From Lacticaseibacillus zeae DSM 20178 = KCTC 3804 (GTDB lineage: Bacteria > Bacillota > Bacilli > Lactobacillales > Lactobacillaceae), in assembly GCF_000260435.1 (NCBI RefSeq), contig NZ_BACQ01000062.1, positions 19,330 through 83,329 on the forward strand: a stretch of DNA of 64,000 nucleotides. The letters run 5' to 3'. A model generated the notes under the pieces. It did no database searches. It was not told the origin of the DNA and worked only from the letters and a program-made list of their open reading frames with translations. Positions 17,560 through 25,648 of the stretch are shown here, piece by piece. The translations under genes and the position numbers were made by a program. Positions within the stretch are counted from its first letter, which is position 1, and each line of letters begins with the position of its first letter.

Positions 17560-18462
17560 ATGGTGGCAATAGCACTTTTAACATTATATGCAGGTTATCA
17601 AATCCTTGATGAACTGCAAATTTATTCAGCCATGAGTTCACCGGTTTTTGCCGGATTAGTATCAGGTTTAGTCATGGGCGATATGAAAGCCGGTTTGATG
17701 ATCGGTGCGTCCGTTCAGTTGATGGTTTTAGGGGTCGGCACATTCGGTGGTGCATCTAAAATTGATGCCAACTCCGGGACGATTCTGGCAACGGCTTTCT
17801 CCGTTAGTTCAGGGATGAAGCCGGCTGCAGCGGTTGCTGCGATTGCAGTTCCGGTTGCAAGTATCATGATTCAGACCGATATCTTAGCACGTTTTGCCAA
17901 CACCTTCTTTGCACATCGGATTGATAAGATGGTTGACGAATATAACTACAAAGGTATCGAACGTTACTTCCTTGCCGGTGCACTTCCATGGGCACTGTCA
18001 CGGATGATTCCGGTTGGTTTGGCGCTTTCCTTTGGTGGCGGCTTTGTTACCAACGTGGCACATGTCTTGAATACAAGTTGGAAATGGTTAGGCGACGGGC
18101 TCACAACTGCCGGCGCGGTTCTGCCGGCTGTCGGGTTTGCGATCCTGCTCCACTACCTGCCAGTTAAGAAGCATTTTGCTTATCTATTCCTCGGGTTTAC
18201 CTTCACGATGCTTTTCACAACGCTGTTTGGCAGTGTCCAGATGCTGGGTACGGCGATGACTGAAGTTACCAAGAAATTCACGGCAAACTTCAATGGCCTG
18301 TCCATGTTAGCGATGGCGTTCATTGCCTTTGCCTTTGCTGCGATTGCTTACCAGCAGTCAACAGCACTGCACGATAGCACTGGCGGCGGTAACGGTGAAA
18401 GCGGTTCTGCACCGAAGAAGAATACCAATGAAGAGGGGGAAATCACCGATGATGAACTCTAA
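17560..18462 (+). CDS. gnbC: PTS EIIC, mannose family (Gnb system); start apparently frameshifted
   Basis: The frame encodes about 300 residues of an AgaC/SorA-like EIIC with seven or so membrane helices and an acidic, Asn-rich C-terminus. The well-placed ATG at 17552, with GGGGGAG 6 nt upstream, reads Met-Ile-Ala-Trp-Trp-Gln-stop. Adding one base after CAA would continue into IALLTLYAGYQ, which is how this family normally begins. So one A seems to be missing near 17568. As the sequence stands, only ATG 17560 opens the main frame, 14 nt from the ribosome site, which should work poorly unless ribosomes reinitiate after the six-codon frame. Either the locus is damaged or one base was misread. 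The rest of the gene looks intact. Confidence 0.8.
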   Translation: MVAIALLTLYAGYQILDELQIYSAMSSPVFAGLVSGLVMGDMKAGLMIGASVQLMVLGVGTFGGASKIDANSGTILATAFSVSSGMKPAAAVAAIAVPVASIMIQTDILARFANTFFAHRIDKMVDEYNYKGIERYFLAGALPWALSRMIPVGLALSFGGGFVTNVAHVLNTSWKWLGDGLTTAGAVLPAVGFAILLHYLPVKKHFAYLFLGFTFTMLFTTLFGSVQMLGTAMTEVTKKFTANFNGLSMLAMAFIAFAFAAIAYQQSTALHDSTGGGNGESGSAPKKNTNEEGEITDDEL

Positions 18463-19270
18463 TAAACCCACTTACAAATTAACGGATAAAGATTTCCGGC
18501 AGATTAATCGGCGTAGCTTGTTCGGCTTCCAGTTGGGTTGGAACTACGAACGAATGCAGGCATCAGGTTACTTGTACACGATCCTGCCACAACTGCGGAA
18601 GATTTATGGTGATGGCACACCTGAACTGAAGAAAATGATGAAGACGCACACCCAGTTCTTCAACACATCTAATTTCTTCAACACCATCATCACCGGGATT
18701 GACTTGTCAGTCGAAGAAAAAGAAGGTATCGCCGGCGAAGAAACCGTCGTTGGTATGAAAACCGGGTTAATGGGTTCCTTTGCTTCCATCGGGGATTCAA
18801 TCTTCGCTGCTTTGATTCCTGCCATTTTCGGGGCCATTGCAGCTAACATGGCGCAAGAAGGTAACCCAGTTGGGGTGTTCATCTGGATCGCCGCCCAAGT
18901 TGCCATCATGGTCTTCCGGTGGAAACAGTTACGGATTGCGTATAACGAAGGGGTTTCCTTAGTTACCACCATGTCGCATCGTTTGGCTGCCCTGACCAAT
19001 GCCGCAACGATCATGGGGGTCTTCATGGTTGGCGCGTTGGTTGCAACCATGATTAACGTTAAGTTCGCCTTTGCACCAAAGATCGGCAATGTGCCATTGG
19101 ACTTCCAGAAGTATTCGGATATGATTATTCCTAAGCTGTTACCAGCTTTGATCGTGGGTGCCATCTACTGGCTGCTTGGCCGTAAGCACATGACCTCGAC
19201 TCGGGCAATCTTCATCGTCTTGTTCGTATCCATTGCACTGTCCGCCTTGGGTGTCATTGCAAAAGGCTAA
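18449..19270 (+). CDS. gnbD: PTS EIID, mannose family (Gnb system)
   Basis: The 273-residue EIID partners GnbC in the membrane. The family's long cytoplasmic N-terminal part includes NYERMQASGYLYTILP and GLMGSFASIGDSIFAALIP, and hydrophobic segments fill the C-terminal third. It starts 14 nt inside gnbC, after GAGGGGGAA, so its translation is probably coupled to gnbC and would feel the gnbC start defect. Two tandem ATGs (18449, 18452) are possible starts. Confidence 0.92.
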   Translation: MMNSNKPTYKLTDKDFRQINRRSLFGFQLGWNYERMQASGYLYTILPQLRKIYGDGTPELKKMMKTHTQFFNTSNFFNTIITGIDLSVEEKEGIAGEETVVGMKTGLMGSFASIGDSIFAALIPAIFGAIAANMAQEGNPVGVFIWIAAQVAIMVFRWKQLRIAYNEGVSLVTTMSHRLAALTNAATIMGVFMVGALVATMINVKFAFAPKIGNVPLDFQKYSDMIIPKLLPALIVGAIYWLLGRKHMTSTRAIFIVLFVSIALSALGVIAKG

Positions 19271-19411
19271 TCAAGTACGTTAAAGTTTTAGTTGTAAGCA
19301 TGAGCTGCTCCAGCCATATCTGATTGCAGGTATCATTAAACAGTCATGCGATTTTAAATCATCATGAACCGCGGTCGGTTGGACCGGCGCATGTTAAAGG
19401 AGTTTTACGAG

Positions 19412-19792
19412 ATGAGCAAATTAGTTTTAATCAGTCATGGTCAGTTATGCGAGGAACTCAAAAAGAGTGCCGAAATGATCATGGGACCACAAGATGATAT
19501 CGCGACAGTTGCGTTGCTGCCGAACGAAGGACCTGAAGATTTTCAAGCCAAGTTCAAAGCCGCAATCGAAGGGGCCGATGATGTTACCGTGCTAGCCGAT
19601 CTCAAAGGCGGCACCCCCAACAATGTCGCTGCCCGGGTGTTGGCAGAAGGCGGCAACTTCGACCTTTATGCCGGCATGAACCTGCCAATGGTCATCAGCT
19701 ACTTGAATGCCCAGATGCTGGACATGAAGCCTGATCTGCTAGGTGACGGAAAAGCTGGCGTGGTTTATATCAACGATATCGTAAAGCACTAG
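19412..19792 (+). CDS. gnbA: PTS EIIA, mannose family (Gnb system)
   Basis: This 126-residue EIIA has its active His9 in LISHGQL and a LKGGTPNNVA segment typical of the ManX/AgaF fold. It brings phosphate from HPr to GnbB. AAAGGAG stands 9 nt before the ATG. A gap of about 140 nt separates it from gnbD, but no terminator is visible there, so it likely closes the operon. Confidence 0.92.
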   Translation: MSKLVLISHGQLCEELKKSAEMIMGPQDDIATVALLPNEGPEDFQAKFKAAIEGADDVTVLADLKGGTPNNVAARVLAEGGNFDLYAGMNLPMVISYLNAQMLDMKPDLLGDGKAGVVYINDIVKH

Positions 19793-19814
19793 TCAGTTTT
19801 GAATGACTGAGGAG

Positions 19815-19845
19815 AGCCTGTGTCCGGTTGGATGCGGGCTTTTTT
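19815..19845 (+). terminator. Terminator of the gnb operon
   Basis: An 11-bp stem with several G·T pairs, AGCCTGTGTCC with GGATGCGGGCT, has a GGTT loop and a TTTTT tail. Confidence 0.85.
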
Positions 19846-19914
19846 CATGTCCGAGTGGGAGAGGCACGGCTGTCTATTAGTTCTGAAATAAATCGTCCAT
19901 TTTTCATTTATTCG

Positions 19915-20853
19915 TCAATATGGCTCGATGGTAACCTGATCGAAGTAAGGTTGAAATTGCGCGGGATCAACAAAGCCGGTTTCAGCCTGCATCGTATTCA
20001 GCATCCCCGTTGTCATGGCTGTTTTCAAAATGGTTTCGTCGGACTGGTTGTCATGGATACTGATTGCTAGTCCAGCAAGTGTCGCATCACCGGAACCAAC
20101 AGGATTTACCACGTTAATTTTGGGGATGACGGCGTGGTAGAATTTATCACCATGCTTGGCAAAAGCGCCTTGGGCACCCAGCGAGACGACGATCCATTCA
20201 ACGTCACTGAAGATCGGCGCCTGCAAGTCCTGCTTGAGTGCATTAAAGTCGGTTTTATCAACATGATGTTTGAGTAACCCGCCTAATTCTTCATCATTAG
20301 GTTTAATCAGCTTTGGTTTAAGCGGGGCTTCAAGTGCGTGACGAAGGGTGGCACCGGATGTATCGAGCAAAACAGGAACGTTTTGGTGCTGGGCATGTGC
20401 AATCAGCAACGTATAATAAGTTTCCGGCAATCCTTGTGGTAGCGAACCAGAGATCGTGACTGAGTCTGCCTGGGTTAACAACTGGTCAAAATGCATCAGA
20501 AACTTATCGGCGTCTGGTTTGGTAATGAATGGCCCGGCCTCAAGAATTTCAGTTTGATTTCCTTGATCATGTAAAATCGCGATTGAACTTCGCGTCTCTG
20601 CGTGAATCGATAAAAATTCGTGCTGAATCCCTTCTATATCAAGTTGATGTTGTAGCCACTGGCCGAAGTAACCACCAATGAAACCAGTAGCGAGGATATC
20701 ATGATGAAGTTGGTGAATGACGCGTGAAACATTGAGCCCTTTGCCGCCCGCAGTTTTACGGACGTTCTTAACACGGTTAACGGTATCGATGGCTAAGTGT
20801 TCTAAGGGATAAGCAACATCGATCGATGGATTTAAAGTGACTGTCAAAATCAT
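19915..20853 (-). CDS. PfkB-family kinase, tagatose-6-phosphate kinase / 1-phosphofructokinase type
   Basis: The 312-residue kinase carries both PfkB signatures: GGKGLNVSRV near residue 40 and the catalytic VGSGDATLAG near residue 250. It resembles LacC and FruK, which phosphorylate tagatose-6-phosphate or fructose-1-phosphate. Beside a galactitol-type PTS and a polyol-phosphate dehydrogenase, tagatose-6-phosphate is the more likely substrate. The start at 20853 has GGAGG 8 nt upstream. A hairpin stands between it and the dehydrogenase gene and may lower its expression relative to the upstream genes. Confidence 0.85.
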   Translation of the reverse strand: MILTVTLNPSIDVAYPLEHLAIDTVNRVKNVRKTAGGKGLNVSRVIHQLHHDILATGFIGGYFGQWLQHQLDIEGIQHEFLSIHAETRSSIAILHDQGNQTEILEAGPFITKPDADKFLMHFDQLLTQADSVTISGSLPQGLPETYYTLLIAHAQHQNVPVLLDTSGATLRHALEAPLKPKLIKPNDEELGGLLKHHVDKTDFNALKQDLQAPIFSDVEWIVVSLGAQGAFAKHGDKFYHAVIPKINVVNPVGSGDATLAGLAISIHDNQSDETILKTAMTTGMLNTMQAETGFVDPAQFQPYFDQVTIEPY

Positions 20854-20871
20854 ATTAATTGCCTCCATAAC

Positions 20872-20902
20872 AAAAGCCGATGCTACAAAGAATCGGCTTT
20901 TT
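20872..20902 (-). terminator. Hairpin between the dehydrogenase and kinase genes
   Basis: AAAAGCCGAT and ATCGGCTTTT pair around a 10-nt loop. Read on the minus strand it ends in TTTTGTT, so it may be a partial terminator within the operon. Confidence 0.65.
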
Positions 20903-20931
20903 ATTGATCATGGTTTCTCAGCTAAACGCGA

Positions 20932-21735
20932 TTATCCACGCGATTTACCTCCGGAAACATTGACAGTCTGACCTGTCATATAACTCGAACGGTCGGAGAG
21001 GAAATAAGTGACCAAATCGGCAACTTCGGATAACTTACCGCTGCGGCCTAATGGAATAGTTGATGTTTTTGCGTAACCTGCCCGCAACTGTTCAACAGTT
21101 TCATGGCGTGAGTAAGCTAGTCCTTCCTCATAGGAAAGTGTCCGTAAACCTGTGGCCTCCAGAACACCAGGAGCAACGCCAATCATACGAACGTTATATT
21201 GTCCCAGCTCTTTAGCCCATGCACGGGTAAAGCCATTGATAGCACCTTTTGTACCGGAATAAATCCCTGCACCTTGCGAACCTTCCAATCCAGATTCGGA
21301 TGACATATTAACAATGACCCCTTTATGCTGCTTGACTAACTCTTTGACGATGATGGAAGAGCAAAGCCAGACACTTTTGACGTTAATGGTAAACATCTTG
21401 TCAAAATTAGCTTCATCAATCACATATTTGCCATCCGGATCGGTTGGATCAGTCAGAATTCTCGGAATATTAATACCGGCATTATTAACTAAGCCGTCGA
21501 TCTGGCCGAACTTTTCTTTAGCAACTTTGACCATATGCTCTACCTGATCCCGCTTGGTGACATCTGTCTGAACAAACAGCAGGTTATCATCCTTAAAGCT
21601 GCCTTCCTTAAGATCGGCGTTGACAACTTTAGCGTGATTGCTGAGCAGATCTTTAACAATCGCATCGCCAATTCCTGATGAACCACCTGTTACAACAAAT
21701 ACCCGACCATCAATATTCAACCAATCAGTAGCCAT
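20932..21735 (-). CDS. SDR-family polyol-phosphate dehydrogenase (sorbitol-6-phosphate 2-dehydrogenase-like)
   Basis: This 267-residue short-chain dehydrogenase has the cofactor motif TGGSSGIG, NNAG, the catalytic Ser in NMSSESG and Tyr/Lys in YSGTK. It resembles sorbitol-6-phosphate dehydrogenases of lactic acid bacteria and would oxidise a hexitol phosphate with NAD. Given the GatC-like permease upstream, galactitol-1-phosphate to tagatose-6-phosphate is an alternative to sorbitol-6-phosphate to fructose-6-phosphate. AGGAGG precedes the ATG well. A copy of the interspersed element lies just upstream within the operon. Confidence 0.85.
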   Translation of the reverse strand: MATDWLNIDGRVFVVTGGSSGIGDAIVKDLLSNHAKVVNADLKEGSFKDDNLLFVQTDVTKRDQVEHMVKVAKEKFGQIDGLVNNAGINIPRILTDPTDPDGKYVIDEANFDKMFTINVKSVWLCSSIIVKELVKQHKGVIVNMSSESGLEGSQGAGIYSGTKGAINGFTRAWAKELGQYNVRMIGVAPGVLEATGLRTLSYEEGLAYSRHETVEQLRAGYAKTSTIPLGRSGKLSEVADLVTYFLSDRSSYMTGQTVNVSGGKSRG

Positions 21736-21758
21736 AATTTAATTCCTCCTAAATAAGT

Positions 21759-21866
21759 GTGAGCGTGAGCCAGCCCGGTCAGAAACCGGAGTGTAAGTGG
21801 TCGCCGGTTCTTGGCCATTGCGACCAAGGCCCTTACACGCAAGTTTTCGGGCTGGCGAACGCGTTA
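21759..21866 (+). repeat. Interspersed structured element, copy E2
   Basis: This full-length copy reads 5' to 3' on the plus strand although both flanking genes are on the minus strand. Its outer helix is GCCAGCCCG with CGGGCTGGC where most copies have ACTGGCGC with GCGCCAGT, so pairing is kept while sequence changed. GTGTAAG and CTTACAC are conserved. The inner helix is less regular than in other copies. Confidence 0.85.
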
Positions 21867-21899
21867 TGATTTACTGTTTAATGAACCAAAATCCAAAAC

Positions 21900-23249
21900 T
21901 TATTTTTCTTTATCATCAGTTACATAAAGTCGCTGACGCTTGTAAGCAATATACGTGTAGACGAATGCACCGATGAAAAGAATTGCGATCACGATAAACC
22001 CAATGCCGACCTGTCCAGTGAAGCCTTTGGTTAATAAATAAGTGATTGGTGATCCGGCTTGGTCAAGCGAGGATACTTGCTTGCCTTTTGCCAGTAAGTT
22101 TGTTGCGTGACCAAGCGCAATTTCTAATGGATACATCTGATTTGAAATCCAGATAGTGATGAACATGATCACCGAGCCAGAGATCAAGGTACGGAAAATA
22201 TTTCCTTTGTGGACCCCTGTTGCGATAGCGATGAAGAAACCGATCGTTGCTAAGTCGCCAAAGGGCAGGACGCGATTTCCAGGGACAAGAACGGCAATCA
22301 GTAAAGTAATTGGAACGAACAGTAGCCCAGCTGCAATGACGTCTGAATTACCGAGCAACAAAGCTGGATCCATCCCGATCGTGAACAGTCCGCCTTTAAA
22401 ATGTTTGTCCATGATGACTTTGGCACCTTGTGAAATCGGGATAAGACCTTCCATGATGAATTTAACGACAACGGGCATCAGTACCATAACTGCCGCCATC
22501 TGGATTCCCAGCTGCAATGATTTACCGATTGGAAACTTTGCCAATAGCCCGATAATAACGCCTAGATTTGCACCGATAATGGAAGGTTGGCCTAAAACGC
22601 CGAATCGTTCTTCGACAGTCTTAGAAGTGATCGTAATTTTATTTAAACCCGGAATGGCTTCGATCAAATCATCAATTGGCTTGGCGAAAATGCCCATATA
22701 CGCAGAAGTTCCGTGTGGAATAGAGATTCCTTCCAGTCCGAAAAAGTTATCTGTGACTGGTTTGAAAATATCACCTAATTTATACGCGATTGCTGCATGA
22801 ATGCAGATAGCGACAATGCCCCAAGTAAAACTGCCAGTAGCCAGCTGGACAATGGCGCCTGTAAATGCCATATGCCAAATATTCCAAATATCAACGTTTA
22901 CGACCTTAGTCATGCGAGTGAGCAGCATGACGACGTTGACAGCGATAGCAACCGGAATGGCGATCAAACCCATAGCCGATGCCCAAGCCATTGGCGAGGT
23001 CCCGGGCCAGCCGATATCAACAACGCTCAGTCCTAAATTAAAGTTTTTGGCCATTGCTTCAGCGGCTTTGCCAAGATTATCGGTCAAAAGTGAAATGACC
23101 AAATTAATCCCGACAAAGCCAATCCCAATTGAGATCCCAGCGCGTAGTGATTTGCCAATACCTTGGCGCAAGGAAATGCCCAGTATGAAAATGATGATTG
23201 GAATCATGACGCTCGGTCCCAAATCAACAATGTATTGGATGACTTGCAT
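21900..23249 (-). CDS. gatC: PTS galactitol-family EIIC
   Basis: The 449-residue membrane protein has about ten to twelve hydrophobic segments and resembles GatC/SgcC, with an early GISLRQGIGKSLRAGISIGI motif and a GTSAYMGIFAKP segment. It forms the sugar channel of a PTS whose EIIA and EIIB genes are on the opposite strand across a shared control region. AGGAGG stands before the ATG. The sugar is probably galactitol or a related polyol or keto-hexose such as tagatose; the name follows the family only. Confidence 0.85.
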   Translation of the reverse strand: MQVIQYIVDLGPSVMIPIIIFILGISLRQGIGKSLRAGISIGIGFVGINLVISLLTDNLGKAAEAMAKNFNLGLSVVDIGWPGTSPMAWASAMGLIAIPVAIAVNVVMLLTRMTKVVNVDIWNIWHMAFTGAIVQLATGSFTWGIVAICIHAAIAYKLGDIFKPVTDNFFGLEGISIPHGTSAYMGIFAKPIDDLIEAIPGLNKITITSKTVEERFGVLGQPSIIGANLGVIIGLLAKFPIGKSLQLGIQMAAVMVLMPVVVKFIMEGLIPISQGAKVIMDKHFKGGLFTIGMDPALLLGNSDVIAAGLLFVPITLLIAVLVPGNRVLPFGDLATIGFFIAIATGVHKGNIFRTLISGSVIMFITIWISNQMYPLEIALGHATNLLAKGKQVSSLDQAGSPITYLLTKGFTGQVGIGFIVIAILFIGAFVYTYIAYKRQRLYVTDDKEK

Positions 23250-23560
23250 GGTGCTACCTCCTAAAAGTTAAAATTCCCAACCTAAAAGACAGAGGTCATA
23301 ACGATTGTCGTTAAAAGAAAACTAGACCATAACCGTCATTAATTTTCCGCCGATTAGTGAAAGCCCTTACACGAATGGTGATAAACACTTTCGGAAAAAA
23401 TGCAAGCCATTTGTTCAAAAAATTCGGTATATACCCAAGAAAAAGCGCTTAAATGGTTTAGAAATTGGGTAATTCAATATTAAGGTAAGCGCTTGCATTA
23501 ATCCGGACTAACGACTATGATGGCTCTAGAAACTGATTAAAGGGATGGAGTGTGATCAAG
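23250..23560. promoter_or_regulatory. Divergent control region of the galactitol-type PTS with two cre-like sites
   Basis: GGTAAGCGCTTGCA (about 23484-23497) matches 12 of 14 cre positions, and a second AGCGCTT core lies near 23452. The region separates gatC (minus) from gatA-gatB (plus), so promoters must point both ways. No dedicated regulator gene is next to it. Confidence 0.5.
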
Positions 23561-24055
23561 ATGGCATTGTTGAACAAGAACCTGATTCATCGGAACGCAA
23601 CGTTTTTAGACGCTGATGATGCATTGAAATCAATGGCAACGACAATGGTTAAAAACCGGTATGTTAAGGCATCATTTGTCGATGCGGTGGTGAACCGCGA
23701 ACATCAATTTCCTACTGGGTTGCCGACGGGTGGCATTATGGTTGCCATTCCGCATGCTGATTGGACCAATGTCAATCGCGGCACGATTTCTGTCGCAACG
23801 TTGAAGGAGCCCGTTGTTTTTAAAAATATGGGTGATCCGGAAGAAGACTTGGCGGTCCGGTTGATATTCATGTTAGCGGTCAGTGAACCGCATGCAGAGG
23901 TGACCTTGTTGAAGGATTTGATGGGCATCGTTCAGAATCAGGCGACATTGCAAGGATTACTTGACGCCAAGAGTGATGATGAATTATTTAACCGGCTTGA
24001 AGACATGTTCCGTGATGTCACTGTCGATGCAGGAGAAAGGGAGCAATTAAAATGA
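23561..24055 (+). CDS. gatA: PTS galactitol-family EIIA
   Basis: This 164-residue cytoplasmic EIIA of the mannitol/fructose fold has its phospho-His in VAIPHADW. It feeds the EIIB encoded next. ATG 23561 fits the GGAG 10 nt upstream; GTG 23552 is too close. Its stop overlaps the gatB start by 4 nt. The matching EIIC is divergently encoded. Confidence 0.85.
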   Translation: MALLNKNLIHRNATFLDADDALKSMATTMVKNRYVKASFVDAVVNREHQFPTGLPTGGIMVAIPHADWTNVNRGTISVATLKEPVVFKNMGDPEEDLAVRLIFMLAVSEPHAEVTLLKDLMGIVQNQATLQGLLDAKSDDELFNRLEDMFRDVTVDAGEREQLK

Positions 24056-24351
24056 AAAAAATTATCGTAGCATGTGGGTCAGGAATTGCGACGTCAACTG
24101 TGGCTCGGAATGCTTTGGAAGAAAAGCTTAAGTCAAAAGGCATTGATGCCACTCAAGTATCAATGGACCAAACCTCAATTCCTCAGCTGCGTTCCAAAGC
24201 TGATCAGTTTGATCTAGCAATCACGACTGGAAAATTTACGGAAGATATTGGTGTGCCGGTTTTAAATGGGTTACCTTTTTTGACAGGCGTAGGCGAGGAT
24301 GAACTCGTTCAGAAGGTCATTGACGTGCTTGATTTGAAACCTAAAGCTTAG
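24052..24351 (+). CDS. gatB: PTS galactitol-family EIIB
   Basis: This 99-residue EIIB has its phosphocysteine in VACGSGIATSTVA near residue 9 and the compact GatB fold. AAAGGGAG precedes the ATG, which overlaps the end of gatA. It gives phosphate to the sugar carried by GatC. Confidence 0.88.
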   Translation: MKKIIVACGSGIATSTVARNALEEKLKSKGIDATQVSMDQTSIPQLRSKADQFDLAITTGKFTEDIGVPVLNGLPFLTGVGEDELVQKVIDVLDLKPKA

Positions 24352-24503
24352 TTGACAGGATTCTCAGGGACTGATGGTAAGCAAGTTCAGTATCTTGAAT
24401 TGCTACTCAAACATGGTATGATCGTACTGTGTTGTTTTGCTAAATGTACATGAGAATGAAGCATGTCGGTTATGCTTTTAATGATCTGAAACTTTCAGAA
24501 ATT

Positions 24504-24529
24504 AAAAAGAGGGATAGCCCTCTTTTTTT
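24504..24529 (+). terminator. Terminator after gatB
   Basis: AAGAGGG, loop ATAG, CCCTCTT and a long T run. Confidence 0.85.
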
Positions 24530-24580
24530 ATTGAAAAAAGGAAACTGTGATCGTTTACTTAAGGTGGGAGGTGTTTATGT

Positions 24581-25441
24581 TTGAAATATTTTGGTGTGAC
24601 GCTTGCATCTACTGAAGCTACGCATATCACCCGTGATAACTTTTTTGAGCCGCTCGACTTAACGATCAGAAAACGATTATTATTTAATTATGCTTTGAAA
24701 AATCGCCGGTGGATTAAAGTCAATGGCTTTTTGCGGCGTCCAGGAGATTGGATCAATGAAAAGGAAGCCTTTGAAGTAACCAATCTGGCTTCCCGTCTGC
24801 CATTAGAGCAACTTCAGCGTCGTTACCCGGACTATTACCCACTCATCAACAAATCCCAGTGGCTTCAGCATCGCGATGAGGCTCAGCAGCTTTTCGATAC
24901 TTTCATTCCAAAAGTGAAGCGGCGAAAGCGTGCTCGATATGAAGATGAAATTATGGAATTTTGTCATGATAATGGTTTTCAACAAATTGATTCACTTCGA
25001 ACACATACTGCCAGAAGTGCGGGTGCCTATGTGCTCGTTTTGGATGATTATTTGTCTATCTACTTCAGCGTAGTGCCCAATATCGCGACTGCTATTACCG
25101 CTCATTGGGATGCTTTGCTTGATTTGGATGCCATTACGTCACTTGATGCCTTACCGATTGATGCGTTTAAGGCGTTGGATACAACCCGTATCTTTGTGAG
25201 AACCACGGAAAAACGGAATCTTGACAAGCTTAAAACTGAATTAGCGGACCTTGTGCCATATCGATATACCCTTAATCAATCTTCCCCGGGACTACCAGGG
25301 ATCAATAGTAAACAGGAAACCAATTTAGCACTCTTTCCTAAGGGCGTTGAAGTTCACGATGCCATGGGCGGCTACGAATTATTTGAATATGATCTTGCCC
25401 GCGAGTTGAACATTCATCCCCGAAAAGACGATAAAAAGTGA
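24581..25441 (+). CDS. Uncharacterised 286-residue protein
   Basis: I do not recognise this protein. It is soluble by appearance, with no signal peptide or membrane segment. The N-terminal third is rich in Arg, Lys and aromatic residues (including NRRWIKVNGFLRRPGDW). A basic KVKRRKRARYEDEIMEF segment near residues 110-125 is followed by a domain that looks alternately beta and alpha. TTG 24581 is the start because GGGAGG is 9 nt upstream; the nearby ATG 24577 is in a frame that closes after 12 codons. It is monocistronic, with a strong terminator, next to a DUF2325-like gene. Confidence 0.8.
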   Translation: MKYFGVTLASTEATHITRDNFFEPLDLTIRKRLLFNYALKNRRWIKVNGFLRRPGDWINEKEAFEVTNLASRLPLEQLQRRYPDYYPLINKSQWLQHRDEAQQLFDTFIPKVKRRKRARYEDEIMEFCHDNGFQQIDSLRTHTARSAGAYVLVLDDYLSIYFSVVPNIATAITAHWDALLDLDAITSLDALPIDAFKALDTTRIFVRTTEKRNLDKLKTELADLVPYRYTLNQSSPGLPGINSKQETNLALFPKGVEVHDAMGGYELFEYDLARELNIHPRKDDKK

Positions 25442-25448
25442 CCACGAG

Positions 25449-25499
25449 CAACACCCGCACACCGCGATGAAGAATTGGCGGTAGGCGGGTGTTGTTTTT
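25449..25499 (+). terminator. Terminator after the 286-residue protein gene
   Basis: CAACACCCGC pairs with GCGGGTGTTG, with an inner ACCGC/GCGGT helix, then TTTTT. Confidence 0.88.
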
Positions 25500-25648
25500 G
25501 CGAGTATGATGGACGAAATGACACGATTGAGTTGACCTTATTGAAGACATCACATTTTTTTGAAAAATTTAAGGTAGAATGCTTTTGTAATCTTTTCAAT
25601 AACAGTACAATGGAGAAAGTCACTTTTAAAATGAAAGCAGGTATCTGA

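Noticed and set aside
22156..22800. 214-codon frame opposite gatC
   Set aside because: It has the low-complexity, Ile/Pro/Ser-rich look of an antisense reading of a membrane protein, and no ribosome site.
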